DNA from: Hyphomicrobiales bacterium
GTDB taxonomy: Bacteria > Pseudomonadota > Alphaproteobacteria > Rhizobiales > Aestuariivirgaceae
NCBI GenBank assembly: GCA_025363755.1
Contig: JANYLQ010000034.1
Location: forward strand, 1 to 57,230
Reading direction: 5' to 3'
DNA: 57,230 bases
In this document: piece by piece, positions 1 to 9,941 of the stretch
How the letters are laid out: the number at the start of each line of letters is the position of its first letter
Numbering within the stretch: the first letter of the stretch is position 1
Position numbers and translations under genes: made by a program
Notes under the pieces: generated by a model
What the model was told of the DNA's origin: nothing
Database searches by the model: none
The model's input: the letters and a program-made list of their open reading frames with translations, nothing else

Positions 1-160
1 CCACCTTGTAGGTCACAAGGTCCCCCGCCGAAATCAAGTCATCGAGCGCTTTAATGTCGCGATAGATGCGGCGGAATTCACTCAGCCGCTTGGTGTACTC
101 ACCGGTGCTCGGTGTGACTGCACCAGTGAGCGCATTGATAGTGACACCTTCAGGAAACAT
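1..160 (-). CDS. Cupin-type glucose-6-phosphate isomerase, N-terminal part (runs off the window)
   Basis: Only about 53 codons are visible, and the frame is open to the window edge. The product reads MFPEGVTINALTG, then a region with RLSEFRRIYRD and ending SAGDLVTYKV. This matches, by recalled family pattern, the start of archaeal and rhizobial cupin-type phosphoglucose isomerases: an FGVxVDxxTG opening, an RRLSDM helix and a DPVVYEV strand. The enzyme interconverts glucose-6-phosphate and fructose-6-phosphate with a metal held by a later cupin motif that lies outside the window. The ATG at 160 is preferred because AAAGG lies just upstream. An in-frame ATG at 196 would add 12 residues without a clear ribosome site. 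The identification rests on a short segment and is moderate. Confidence 0.5.
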   Translation of the reverse strand, partial: MFPEGVTINALTGAVTPSTGEYTKRLSEFRRIYRDIKALDDLISAGDLVTYKV

Positions 161-487
161 GGTTTGGCCTTTCAGTTCGTAGATATTTCTGTTCATAGAT
201 ACATTAGTGGGACAAGCAAAGGAAGTTGGTGCTTTTCCTTCTTCGTACAGGTCCGCATCGGCGGATCTCATGGGATCGGACGTCAGGTTAGGGTCATGAT
301 CGTTGGTTTTATCATATCCGAGTTCTGTCTGCTTTCGATAGTGCTGCGTCACTCCTGATGTGCATAACCAAACATTTCGCTTCCACGAATTTTGCAAAGT
401 GGACTTCAAACACAGCATGTAACTTGCATCGACTTTGATGCGGGCAATCACGCTGGTATATGAAGTGAAAGACTATGGAAGAGATCA
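161..487. other. Gene-poor stretch left of the integrase remnant
   Basis: I see no convincing gene here. The open frames are short and lack family resemblance or ribosome sites. The only structure noted is the left copy of a 15-bp direct repeat at 400-414, described separately. The sequence just before 488 (GGAAGAG) serves as a ribosome site for the integrase fragment. Confidence 0.5.
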
Positions 488-834
488 ATGAAGAAGCTCC
501 AATTGTCGAAGGCAAGCCCCCGCCACCCTTGGAACAAAGTCAAATTGATTGGCGCCAAGCCGCCTCCGCGGGCCAAACATGTCTGGTCAATTCGGACGAT
601 GTTGCAGATCGAAGGGCGCAAACGTGATCTGCCTTTGTTTAATTTGTCTATCGATAGCAAACTGCGACGTTGTGACGTTGTCGGGGTGAAGGTCGAAGAT
701 GTTGCACCGAGGGGCTACGCTCTGCGCTTCGACAATTCGCAGGTTGGCGCGTCAACTTGCGACAATTCTGGCATTTTTTACTACACAAGCCAGCAATAAA
801 CATTCTTGGCACAATAGACTGGACTTCAAACACA
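400..834. repeat. 15-bp direct repeats bracketing the integrase remnant
   Basis: The sequence TGGACTTCAAACACA occurs exactly at 400-414 and again at 820-834 in the same orientation, 420 bp apart. The truncated tyrosine integrase lies between the two copies. The flanking bases differ, so this is a discrete repeat rather than a long duplication. It could be a pair of attachment-site cores left by an integrative element, a deletion scar, or part of a larger old duplication. The sequence alone does not decide. Confidence 0.6.
488..799 (+). pseudogene. Truncated tyrosine-recombinase (phage-type integrase) fragment
   Basis: The first ~75 residues resemble the core of a family of short alphaproteobacterial tyrosine integrases. 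There is a KPPPRAKHVW segment, IRTMLQIEGRKRDL, then LFNLSIDSKLRRCDVV with the first catalytic arginine (the LRRCD box), followed by VKVEDVAP. After about position 720 the similarity stops. The remaining ~28 residues are unrelated, and the second catalytic box (HxxRH) and the tyrosine are missing. The frame ends at 799, so the protein is about half the usual length and should be inactive. GGAAGAG precedes the ATG. It lies between two exact 15-bp repeats and upstream of a serine-recombinase cassette, which suggests a decayed mobile element. Confidence 0.7.
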
Positions 835-966
835 AAGCACGCATTGGTGTTACAACAACACAGCCAAAAGAATTGCCGCGCCGAACTTAAATGACTTGCC
901 CGCAACCTGCGGGCTTCTGGGGGTACAAGGGCCAGATTGGCTGGTCCTATCGAGAGAACCACTCGC

Positions 967-1209
967 ATGGCAAACAAGTCCGGTAAGTTTAAAACGGTCG
1001 TCACAACCACAAAATCCCAAATCCTGATTGCACTGCTGAAACGCCCGAAAGGCGCATCTGTCCCCGAACTGGCTAAGGCCGCAGGTTGGCAGGCTCATAG
1101 CGTGCGCGGCTTTCTGTCGGGCACTTTAAAGAAGCGACATGGATTGGCTATCGGCAGCACATGTGATGATGGCAAAGATCGGCGTTACCGGATTGAAGGG
1201 GTGCAATGA
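967..1209 (+). CDS. DUF3489 family small protein
   Basis: An 80-residue basic protein. The core contains SQILIALLKRPKGAS, then ELAKAAGWQAHSVRGFLSGT and a closing RRYRI, which is the pattern of the DUF3489 family as I know it. The fold looks like a compact winged-helix DNA-binding module, but the biochemical role is unknown. The ATG at 967 follows GAGAG. A TTG at 937 would add ten residues and is less likely. Its stop overlaps the next start as ATGA, so it is probably translated together with the DUF2924 gene. In alphaproteobacterial prophages and islands this gene commonly precedes a DUF2924 gene and a large serine recombinase, as here, so a role in that element's recombination or control is inferred. 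Confidence 0.75.
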   Translation: MANKSGKFKTVVTTTKSQILIALLKRPKGASVPELAKAAGWQAHSVRGFLSGTLKKRHGLAIGSTCDDGKDRRYRIEGVQ

Positions 1210-1733
1210 TGGATCAGCAATCGTCCCATCAGGCAAGTGCTCCTTCCGCAACGACCGAGATTGCGCGGCGGGTTCTTGATGATATTGGCCGTCTCAATAC
1301 CATGACCGTTGCAGGGCTCAAACACAAATGGCGCGAACTGCTTGGCATAGATGTACCACCCTTTGCCAAGCGCGGCCTGCTCACACAAGTCTTGGCCTGG
1401 GAGCTCCAGGCCAAGACCTTCGGCGGATTGACACCAGCACTGCACCGAAAGCTTGTGTCTCTCGGAAGTGGTAATAGTTTAGAAGCGCGTCAAACTGAAA
1501 CTATGCAAAGTCCTGCCTTGCGCCCCGGCGTTAAACTGCTCCGTGTCTGGAAAGGGGTAACTCATCAGGTGATGGTAACAGAAGATGGGTATGAATGGCA
1601 GAATAAGCCGTGCAAAAGCCTGTCTGCCATCGCTCGCGAGATCACAGGAACGCCATGGTCAGGACCGGTGTTCTTTGGATTGAAAAAGTCAAAGACAAAG
1701 CGGGTTGTTTCGGAAGAACGCGTCGATGGCTAA
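1206..1733 (+). CDS. DUF2924 family protein
   Basis: A 175-residue protein with the DUF2924 layout. An N-terminal helix pair (DIGRLNTMTVAGLKHKWREL) is followed by LLTQVLAWELQAKTFGGL. A C-terminal half carries RPGVKLLRVWKG, HQVMVTEDGYEW and SLSAIAREITGTPWSGPVFFGL. The C-terminal part resembles the small beta-rich module found in proteins paired with large serine recombinases. It may assist or regulate the recombinase, but no activity has been assigned that I can name. It overlaps the upstream DUF3489 gene by 4 bp and the recombinase gene by 8 bp, a tightly coupled three-gene unit. Confidence 0.8.
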   Translation: MMDQQSSHQASAPSATTEIARRVLDDIGRLNTMTVAGLKHKWRELLGIDVPPFAKRGLLTQVLAWELQAKTFGGLTPALHRKLVSLGSGNSLEARQTETMQSPALRPGVKLLRVWKGVTHQVMVTEDGYEWQNKPCKSLSAIAREITGTPWSGPVFFGLKKSKTKRVVSEERVDG

Positions 1734-3417
1734 TGCTCTAAAAACCATACGTTGTGCCATCTATACCCGCAAATCCTCAGAAGAAGGCTTGGAGCAAGAG
1801 TTCAACTCGCTGGATGCCCAGCGTGAAGCTTGTGAGGCCTATATCAAAAGCCAGAAGCACGAGGGCTGGGAAGCACTGCCCGACACTTATAACGACGGCG
1901 GCTATTCGGGCGGAACGCTGCAGCGCCCTGCCCTTGATGAGCTTCTAAATCGTATCAAACAGAAAAAGATTGATGTTGTCGTCGTCTATAAAATCGACCG
2001 GTTAACACGCTCCCTGATGGATTTTTCCAAGATCGTGGAGATTTTTGATGTAGGCGGCGTGTCCTTTGTCTCTGTGACCCAGCAGTTTAACACCACCACG
2101 TCGATGGGCAGACTGACCCTCAACGTTCTCCTCTCATTTGCCCAGTTCGAACGTGAGGTTACGGGCGAGCGCATCCGCGACAAGATCGCTGCCTCCAAAA
2201 AGAAGGGCATGTGGATGGGAGGACACGTCCCGCTAGGCTATGAGGCTGTCAAGCGCGAACTGTTCATCAAAGAACGCGAAGCACAAATGGTTCGGATGAT
2301 TTATGAGCTTTACCTCGAACTTGGAACAGTGAAAGCTGTCAAATGCACGATTGATGAGCAACGCATCACAGCAGTCCAACACCCAGATGCCATTGGCAAA
2401 AGCTTTAGCCGAGGCCACCTCTATCGGATTTTAACCAATCCCATTTACATGGGCAAGATCTCGCATAAGGGCGTTTTGAGTGATGGACTGCACGACGCCG
2501 TCATTTCAGCCAAGCAATGGCTTGCGGTTCAAAGTAAACTGAAAGACGGTGCCGCCCGAGAGCGAGATCATCCCAGTGCGGCAGAGCCCAGCCCACTAGC
2601 TAGCATTCTGTTTGATCACAACAACAAGCGCATAACGCCGAGCCATGCGGTGAAAGCCGGTAAGCGATATCGCTATTACATCTCAAACTGCCTGATAGAG
2701 AACCCAAGCACCGCGTCCGGCATTAGAATATCAGCACCCGAAGTAGAGAGCGCTGTCTGTGTCCTCATTCACGATCTCCTGGCCGACGAACAGAAACTAT
2801 CTGGGCTTGCGCCAGTGTCAGGTCTTAATGCGTCCGAGTTGAAGGCGTTTTTTGCAGCCGCCGATAAATTTGCAGCCCAGCTGAACCAGCAAGCGTCCTA
2901 CGCACAGCTCATGAAACTACGTTCTGCTATTACATGCATCGTCATCGGCCTGGAGCATATCAAGTTGACGCTCGATGTGAATAAGTTTGTTGGCATCATA
3001 ACAAACAAGCCCATTGAAAATGCCGCAGCCTCTACAGATACATCCAACACTCAGCATGAGATCAAAGTTCCCATACGCGTCGGACGACGCGGACAGGAAA
3101 CCCGGCTGATCCTTCAATCTGTCAAGCAGCAACAAAGACCCATTGATCGGGCTCTGCTTACACTAATCGCCAAGGGCTATGTCTGGCGCAATGAGATTGT
3201 CAGCGGCAAGGTCTCCTCCATTCTGAAAATCGCCCAACGAGAGAAAGTGGCTAAATCATATGTTGGCCGCTTGATTGAAACGAGCTTTCTTGCACCTTAT
3301 ATCATTACCGCAATTGGTAATGGGACTGCGCCACCTGATCTGAATATTGCTAAGCTCCGAACCCTCAAAACCATTCCGATGGATTGGCCAAGCCAAAAAG
3401 CTGTGTTCGGTTTCTGA
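1726..3417 (+). CDS. Large serine recombinase (resolvase/invertase family)
   Basis: A 563-residue DNA-cutting recombinase that would integrate or excise a mobile element. The N-terminal resolvase domain (about 7-160) shows the YTRKSS active site with Ser17 as nucleophile, then NSLDAQREAC, YKIDRLTRS and QFEREVTGERIRDKI. The recombinase domain follows with GGHVPLGYE, TNPIYMGKISHKG and a region with RYRYYISNCL that replaces the usual zinc ribbon in this subfamily. The C-terminal 150 residues are a helical DNA-binding tail. The start chosen is the ATG at 1726 inside the DUF2924 stop region; a TTG at 1705 is a longer alternative. The catalytic domain looks intact. It is the last gene before tRNA-Ser, about 280 bp away. 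Confidence 0.88.
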   Translation: MANALKTIRCAIYTRKSSEEGLEQEFNSLDAQREACEAYIKSQKHEGWEALPDTYNDGGYSGGTLQRPALDELLNRIKQKKIDVVVVYKIDRLTRSLMDFSKIVEIFDVGGVSFVSVTQQFNTTTSMGRLTLNVLLSFAQFEREVTGERIRDKIAASKKKGMWMGGHVPLGYEAVKRELFIKEREAQMVRMIYELYLELGTVKAVKCTIDEQRITAVQHPDAIGKSFSRGHLYRILTNPIYMGKISHKGVLSDGLHDAVISAKQWLAVQSKLKDGAARERDHPSAAEPSPLASILFDHNNKRITPSHAVKAGKRYRYYISNCLIENPSTASGIRISAPEVESAVCVLIHDLLADEQKLSGLAPVSGLNASELKAFFAAADKFAAQLNQQASYAQLMKLRSAITCIVIGLEHIKLTLDVNKFVGIITNKPIENAAASTDTSNTQHEIKVPIRVGRRGQETRLILQSVKQQQRPIDRALLTLIAKGYVWRNEIVSGKVSSILKIAQREKVAKSYVGRLIETSFLAPYIITAIGNGTAPPDLNIAKLRTLKTIPMDWPSQKAVFGF

Positions 3418-3693
3418 AACGCCAGTCCTGATCCAAAACCGAAATAATAAACGGCCAGTATTAGCGGCCGATCCTTCATGTTGGTTTACAACAGATCATG
3501 ATTCATAACTAAGGAGGAGTTCACCGCCGAAATGGCAAACTGAGAATCTTCGCTCATTTGGCGCTGCAAACCGAGTTGTCTCAGGTGCACTTCGGGTTTT
3601 ATGTTGGTTGGCGTCGAAAAAGAGGCCCATTTGGCGGTCGCTTTGCGCGTTTTAAGAACACTCAATTACTATTATGCATATCGTAGGAATGAG

Positions 3694-3783
3694 TGGCGGA
3701 GAGGGAGGGATTCGAACCCCCGGAGGGCTTGCACCCCCTACGGTTTTCAAGACCGTCGCAATAGACCACTCTGCCACCTCTCC
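3694..3783 (-). tRNA. tRNA-Ser (anticodon UGA)
   Basis: The minus strand begins GGAGAGGTGGCAGAGTGG and has the long variable arm of a class II tRNA. The anticodon loop CTTGAAA gives UGA, read between CGGT and ACCG stem strands. The T-arm reads GGGTTCGAATCCC. The acceptor strand CCTCTCC pairs with GGAGAGG, followed by discriminator G and an encoded CCA. The length is 90 nt. Its 3' end faces the recombinase cassette, a typical position for an integration site, although no repeat of the tRNA end was found to the left within the window. Confidence 0.95.
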
Positions 3784-3866
3784 GTTCGGTTGCTTCGTTA
3801 CTCTGGTCTTGGCCGCTCAATTAGCATTATGGGGGACTATGGCAAGCCCCCGCCCTTAAAAAAACA

Positions 3867-3902
3867 ATCCCGCAGCCATTTCTGGCCACGGGATGCTTTT
3901 TG
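3867..3902 (-). terminator. Intrinsic terminator downstream of ldtR
   Basis: The minus strand reads ATCCCGTGGCCA, loop GAAA, TGGCTGCGGGAT, then TG and seven T. The stem is about 12 bp with a mismatch. It lies ~75 bp past the ldtR stop. On the plus strand the same hairpin is followed by GCTTTTT, so it could also act weakly in that direction. Confidence 0.7.
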
Positions 3903-3974
3903 CAGGGTATAGCATTTTTAGTATGCGCAAATCCTTTTCGCAAAAGTCTTCAACTTTTGCGGGATGCACTGGAA

Positions 3975-4493
3975 TTAGAGCCGATACAGAATTTGGTCTG
4001 TCCAGAAGCGTTCCAAACGGCCCAAAGCTTTGTTCAGGCGATCAAATTCATCGGTTGACAAACCAACCACCTCTTCAATGGCGTGGAGTTGGCGGTTATA
4101 AAGCGCGTCAACACGACCGCGAATGGCATCGCCTTTTTCGGTGAGGCTGATGCGGACTGAACGCTTATCAGCATTCGAACGTTCGTGCTTTACAAAACCT
4201 TGTTCAACCAATTTCTTGAGATTGTAAGAAACGTTTGAACCTTGATAATGGCCGCGGGTTTTGAGTTCGCCTGCGGTGAGTTCAGCATCACTGATGTTGA
4301 ACAGCAACAAGGCTTGAACTGGATTGACTTCCTTGTCGCCGGAACGTTCAAAATCGTCCTTGATCACGTCAAGAAGGCGGCGGTGAAGGCGCTCAATCAG
4401 CGTTAATGACTCTAAATAACGACCTTTAATGTCAGCGCGCTTGTTATCGACTGGCGCTTGACGGGTTTCCCCCAAAACAACTGCTGTATTCAT
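3975..4493 (-). CDS. ldtR: MarR-family transcriptional regulator, LdtR type
   Basis: A 172-residue winged-helix protein. After a ~20-residue leader come a dimerisation helix (YLESLTLIERLHRRLLDVIKDDFER), then NPVQALLLFNIS and the helix-turn-helix region GELKTRGHYQGSNVSYNLKKLVEQGF. The wing is HERSNADKRSVRISLTEKG. The GxYQGSNVSYNLKKL recognition helix and length fit LdtR, the alphaproteobacterial MarR protein first described in Liberibacter and Sinorhizobium, where it controls an L,D-transpeptidase and stress tolerance. The L,D-transpeptidase partner is not adjacent here. Instead a secreted protein of unknown function lies upstream on the same strand. A terminator follows the gene. Confidence 0.75.
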   Translation of the reverse strand: MNTAVVLGETRQAPVDNKRADIKGRYLESLTLIERLHRRLLDVIKDDFERSGDKEVNPVQALLLFNISDAELTAGELKTRGHYQGSNVSYNLKKLVEQGFVKHERSNADKRSVRISLTEKGDAIRGRVDALYNRQLHAIEEVVGLSTDEFDRLNKALGRLERFWTDQILYRL

Positions 4494-4722
4494 GTTTTTT
4501 AACCTCTGTTTTTTCCTGTTTCTTGAAGTCGGCCTCTTATTGGATCCGTTCTTCTTGATAGGTTCAACCTAGGCGATGGGGTTTAAAAGGAGCTAAAGAG
4601 TCTCGGTAAATTTGTCGTTATATTTTAGAAAAATTGAACCGAGTTTGAACACAGTTTATGTCTCGTTTTTTTCCAATGTAAATAAAGTGAGTCTGAAGGC
4701 GGTTAATAAATGGTCGCAAATT

Positions 4723-5394
4723 TTAACTGCAATGCGTGGCGCTTGCCTGGTGTTCGGACTGTTGCATCACGGCGCGAACCGCTGGCACGCCAAAACTGGC
4801 GACAACATTGCGGTGTGTTGAAACCACATTTTTATAGAGATTGTTGATTGATCCATAGGACATCGAATTGCAGCGGTGTGCCAGATAGTAACGCTGTGTG
4901 AGTTGGGCATATTGGCCGAGGCCAGATTTGACTGGATTGGATTTTGTATCAATAACTGTCTTATTAAATTTTGGATTATCAACCTGGGCCGCCACGACAA
5001 TTGGCCTATTGGGGCTTGGTGTTTGAGCGACTTGAACTTTGCGAGATGTGGCCTGCTGCGCTGCACTTATAATATCAAGGATATCCATCCGTTCAGCGTC
5101 ATTGCATGAGGCACCTATTGCTTGTGCTCTGCCGCTGCTGATGAGAGACTTTGTGGCTTTGACCGAAGATTTTGCAACCATGGCCACTTCGGCTCTGGCC
5201 ACAAACGTTGAAAGTTCATCGCGCTGCGCGCTGGTCAGGAACTTGCATTTTTCTTCTACAGCTTGAGAACGGGCCAAAAGTTGGGTGGCTTGTTCAGCGG
5301 CAATTGGTTCTGCTGAAGCTGTTAATGGCGTTGCTAATATAATTGTGGTGCATAGAAGCGAAGTTAGAATGGCAGTACGGTAAGTCGAAAACAT
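4723..5394 (-). CDS. Secreted protein of unknown function
   Basis: A 223-residue protein with a clear signal peptide: MFSTYRTAILTSLLC, a hydrophobic core and a probable cut after LTASA. The mature part starts with a helical region holding CKFLTSAQRDELSTFVARAE, followed by a second cysteine in ASCNDAERMDIL. A flexible Pro/Val linker leads to a C-terminal helix region with RCNSMSYGSINNLYKNVV and a terminal THC. I do not recognise the family by function. Proteins with this cysteine-helix pattern occur near ldtR and hemB in related bacteria, as far as I recall. The four cysteines would suit periplasmic disulphides. It points the same way as ldtR, 229 bp upstream of it, and may share envelope-related control. 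Confidence 0.6.
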   Translation of the reverse strand: MFSTYRTAILTSLLCTTIILATPLTASAEPIAAEQATQLLARSQAVEEKCKFLTSAQRDELSTFVARAEVAMVAKSSVKATKSLISSGRAQAIGASCNDAERMDILDIISAAQQATSRKVQVAQTPSPNRPIVVAAQVDNPKFNKTVIDTKSNPVKSGLGQYAQLTQRYYLAHRCNSMSYGSINNLYKNVVSTHRNVVASFGVPAVRAVMQQSEHQASATHCS

Positions 5395-5550
5395 TGGCTG
5401 AAAAAATCCTGTCGCTGAGAATCTTCTGGTTTTTGCATGCGAGACCCAAAAAAATTGTTAAAATTTTAGGGATAGCTGCCAAGATTGGGTTTAACAGTGA
5501 CAAATTGTGCAACGCTACAATTTGCAAAGCTTTGATTAGCGCGTTATTGA

Positions 5551-7418
<1,868 letters not shown>

Positions 7419-7524
7419 GCTCATCTCCTGTTCTGGCGGTGGTCTAATTGATCATACCTTAAATTACCAGAAGCCCTTGCGTGATTGCGCATGGCGTTGG
7501 ATAATGTGATTTGGAGATTTGATA

Positions 7525-8256
7525 TTGACGATCGAGCGCCGCAACTTTCCGCAGTTCTTTATCACTGCGCCAACCCCCTGCCCGTACTTGCCTGGCAAGT
7601 TTGAGCGCAAGGTGTTTACGCATTTGGTTGGCGCTGATTCAAGGGGTCTCAACACCATGCTTTCACAGGGTGGGTTCAGGCGCAGTCAGAATATTGCTTA
7701 TCGCCCGGCTTGCGATCATTGTCAGGCCTGCACATCGGTGCGCGTGCCGGTTAATGATTTCGTGCTTTCGAAAAATTTCAAGCGCGTGCTGCGGCGGAAT
7801 GCAGATCTTATTTCTGAAGTCATAAAGGCCCGTGCGACGAGCGAACATTACTCGTTGTTTCGCGGTTACATTGATACCAGGCATTCCGAAGGGGGCATGG
7901 CGGATATGTCAGTTCTTGATTTTGCAGCGATGGTTGATGATACGGTGGCAGATAGCCGGATTGTTGAATATCGCTTCGACGAGAGTTGTTCGAACGCTGG
8001 CGAAATGGCTTGTGCAGTTTTGATGGACGTTTTGGGTGACGGCATTTCCATGATCTATAGTTTTTATGAACCCAGCTATGAAGTGCGTAGTCTTGGAACA
8101 TTAATGGTTCTGGACGCTATTGCCCGTGCCCAGAGAATGGGGCTGCCTTATGTTTATCTGGGCTACTTTGTCCATGGTTCGCGTAAAATGGAATATAAAG
8201 CACGGTTTACGCCGCAACAAAGATTGACGCCGGACGGCTGGCAGCTTGTTGAGTAA
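7525..8256 (+). CDS. bpt: Aspartate/glutamate leucyltransferase (Bpt; arginyltransferase family)
   Basis: A ~243-residue enzyme that transfers an amino acid from aminoacyl-tRNA to proteins with exposed acidic N-termini, tagging them for ClpAP-type degradation (bacterial N-degron pathway). Family marks are FPQFFITAPTPCPYLPG, the GFRRSQNIAYRPACDHCQACTSVRVPV cysteine region, FKRVLRRN, and the C-terminal GLPYVYLGYFVHGSRKMEYK with PDGW. Bacterial members of this branch are Bpt; older annotation calls them arginyl-tRNA-protein transferases (Ate). A TGGAG at 7512 is best spaced from the TTG at 7525. A TTG two codons upstream is possible. Confidence 0.9.
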   Translation: MTIERRNFPQFFITAPTPCPYLPGKFERKVFTHLVGADSRGLNTMLSQGGFRRSQNIAYRPACDHCQACTSVRVPVNDFVLSKNFKRVLRRNADLISEVIKARATSEHYSLFRGYIDTRHSEGGMADMSVLDFAAMVDDTVADSRIVEYRFDESCSNAGEMACAVLMDVLGDGISMIYSFYEPSYEVRSLGTLMVLDAIARAQRMGLPYVYLGYFVHGSRKMEYKARFTPQQRLTPDGWQLVE

Positions 8257-8377
8257 ATTTTAGACATACCATTCTCGGTTGTGTCACACCCATTAATACT
8301 CGTCTATAATTTAGAGGGTTAATTGTTGACAGAACATCCATTGGCCCGCACAGAATAAGACTGGGTTTGGGGCGTTG

Positions 8378-9109
8378 ATGAGTAAGCTTGGTATTAAAAA
8401 TCCGCTGGGGATCACAAATCTCGTTACAGATTTGATCGCGGAATTGCGTAAAAATGGATACTCCGTTTCAGTTAGCAGTGACATGGGCAAACTGGATATT
8501 ACCAAGCAGGCTGTCCGTGGTTACCGGGTTGGGCCAATGCATGATGCGCAGGTTTGTAATTTTGACGGTGAACGCGCATTTTGGATGCAACTGGAAGACA
8601 GCGAAGGCACATCAGTTGGTCTGCAAGCTTTTCGGCATGATCACATTGATACGAATTTAGCTGATTGGCTGCCCAATTATATGATCGGCGTTTATATGCG
8701 CAGGCAAGAGCTGATGGTACCTAGCCACTCAAATGCGCCCATGGGCAGTGTTGCTGAGAGTTTAAGCGGCAATCTAGTCTATCACGGTGAACTATGGCTC
8801 GCTAAACATGTTAAGGCACGCAATGTTTTCGACAGCTTTACCAGGCTTGGATTATTTCTTTCAGTGATTAAGTGGAATCCTGATGCTATCTGGGCGCTGA
8901 CCAGCGAGCAGATGGCGCGGCATGGGCATTTAGGCCGGATTGGTTATACGACCATTGAGCGCGGTATTTTGCGCTGGCAATGGGCCTCGCGCGATGTTGA
9001 CAGCGTTGAGTATCTGGCGTTGGTGGATCAAAAAGCGTTGGAAAATATTGTTGATGAAATGCTTTCTAGAATACCGGAATATCTACCGGCGCCAACGCAC
9101 AATTTATAG
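8378..9109 (+). CDS. Uncharacterised 243-residue protein
   Basis: I do not recognise this family. The start MSKLGIKNPLG is an ATG directly after an in-frame TTG. The protein looks soluble with no signal peptide or membrane segment. Notable stretches are LVTDLIAELRKNGYSVSV, WLPNYMIGVYMRRQEL, a middle part with FDSFTRLGLFLSVIKWNPDAIWALTSEQMARHG, and IERGILRWQWASRDV. The later region has the feel of an acetyltransferase-like or host-factor fold, but I cannot claim this. The last 44 bp overlap the end of the convergent gene at 9066-9830, which is unusual. Codon use looks ordinary, and it may form an accessory block with the next two genes. Confidence 0.6.
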   Translation: MSKLGIKNPLGITNLVTDLIAELRKNGYSVSVSSDMGKLDITKQAVRGYRVGPMHDAQVCNFDGERAFWMQLEDSEGTSVGLQAFRHDHIDTNLADWLPNYMIGVYMRRQELMVPSHSNAPMGSVAESLSGNLVYHGELWLAKHVKARNVFDSFTRLGLFLSVIKWNPDAIWALTSEQMARHGHLGRIGYTTIERGILRWQWASRDVDSVEYLALVDQKALENIVDEMLSRIPEYLPAPTHNL

Positions 9110-9830
9110 TAACGTGGTTTGACTTTGTGAATTTGTTTTGGCGTGGAAATATGACGCGTTGATAGCTTATCCAATGAATGTTGCCATTTGGCTTTACCAT
9201 CGACGCCAACACCTGATCATAGATCGGGCGGTTTTCAGCTAATGCCCGGTGATAGGCTTTCGACACGATTTTATCGTAGCTATGCCCCGTTTGGCACGGG
9301 TATGACATGCGGGCCTCGCCCCAAATGCCAGCAAGTACCGATTCCTTACCGATATGCTGAACCTCAACCGTTCCGCGATCTGAATTAACCTCGCAGATCA
9401 CGGCTTTATCTTCATCGGGCCGACCTTGTTTCAACAGTTCAACCAACTCCATAGCGACAGGTGATGACGATCCCAGAAAATCACGCGTGAAAACGCGCGA
9501 CGAAAGCCGGACATCACTCTTTGCGATAAGCTGCTCAATGCGTTGACCAGCTTTACTGGCGGATGCGTAACTCTCTTCAAACCACCCCGCATTGAAAAAG
9601 ACTAATTTGAACGGGCCTTCAAAATTACTGATCCAATTGCTGATAAAAAACAATGACGCCCAATTGGCCGATGACATAAACCATTGAATCGTGATTGCCG
9701 ACTTGTCGGCTTCGATTTTCACGTGATTCTTCTGTTGCAGCAGACTACGGTCGGTGCAAATCACGCCTTGCTCGTCCGATGGTCGAGGAACGATGCGGCC
9801 CTCGCATACCCAAAACTCTTGTTGTACCAT
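9066..9830 (-). CDS. Uncharacterised protein, tandem paralogue A
   Basis: A 254-residue soluble protein of unknown function, clearly related to its neighbour at 9942-10703. Shared features in order are an aromatic N-terminus (EFWVCEGRI here, RRYWVDAGKI there), IQWFMSSANWASLFF against IKWHVQSPCHASLY, FFNAGWFEESY against FYVSGWFEEFH, and a C-terminal block with YDKIVSKAYHRALAENRPIYD, WISYQRVIFP. The last block (two-strand aromatic pattern ending Y-x-R-x-x-x-P) resembles the end of PAS-like sensor folds in rhizobia, which is inference only. It overlaps the 3' end of the convergent gene by 44 bp. Confidence 0.6.
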   Translation of the reverse strand: MVQQEFWVCEGRIVPRPSDEQGVICTDRSLLQQKNHVKIEADKSAITIQWFMSSANWASLFFISNWISNFEGPFKLVFFNAGWFEESYASASKAGQRIEQLIAKSDVRLSSRVFTRDFLGSSSPVAMELVELLKQGRPDEDKAVICEVNSDRGTVEVQHIGKESVLAGIWGEARMSYPCQTGHSYDKIVSKAYHRALAENRPIYDQVLASMVKPNGNIHWISYQRVIFPRQNKFTKSNHVTINCALAPVDIPVF

Positions 9831-9941
9831 TCTATTTTACGTTCCATATCGCCTCAGTGCTGGGCAACAGGTAAATGGTATATAGTCAAGTTACGAATAA
9901 GTGGTAAATCCTCAGATGGAATTCATTTCCCTCTATGGTTG

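Noticed and set aside
475-625. Alternative frame MEEINEEAPIVEG starting at 475
   Set aside because: The overlapping frame from 488 shows clear integrase sequence; this one ends early and has no similarity.
1-3693. tRNA-Ser as a proven attachment site of the left element
   Set aside because: No duplicate of the tRNA 3' end was found to the left within the window.
3601-3912. Plus-strand frames across tRNA-Ser
   Set aside because: They read through the tRNA on the other strand and contain tRNA-derived peptide sequence.
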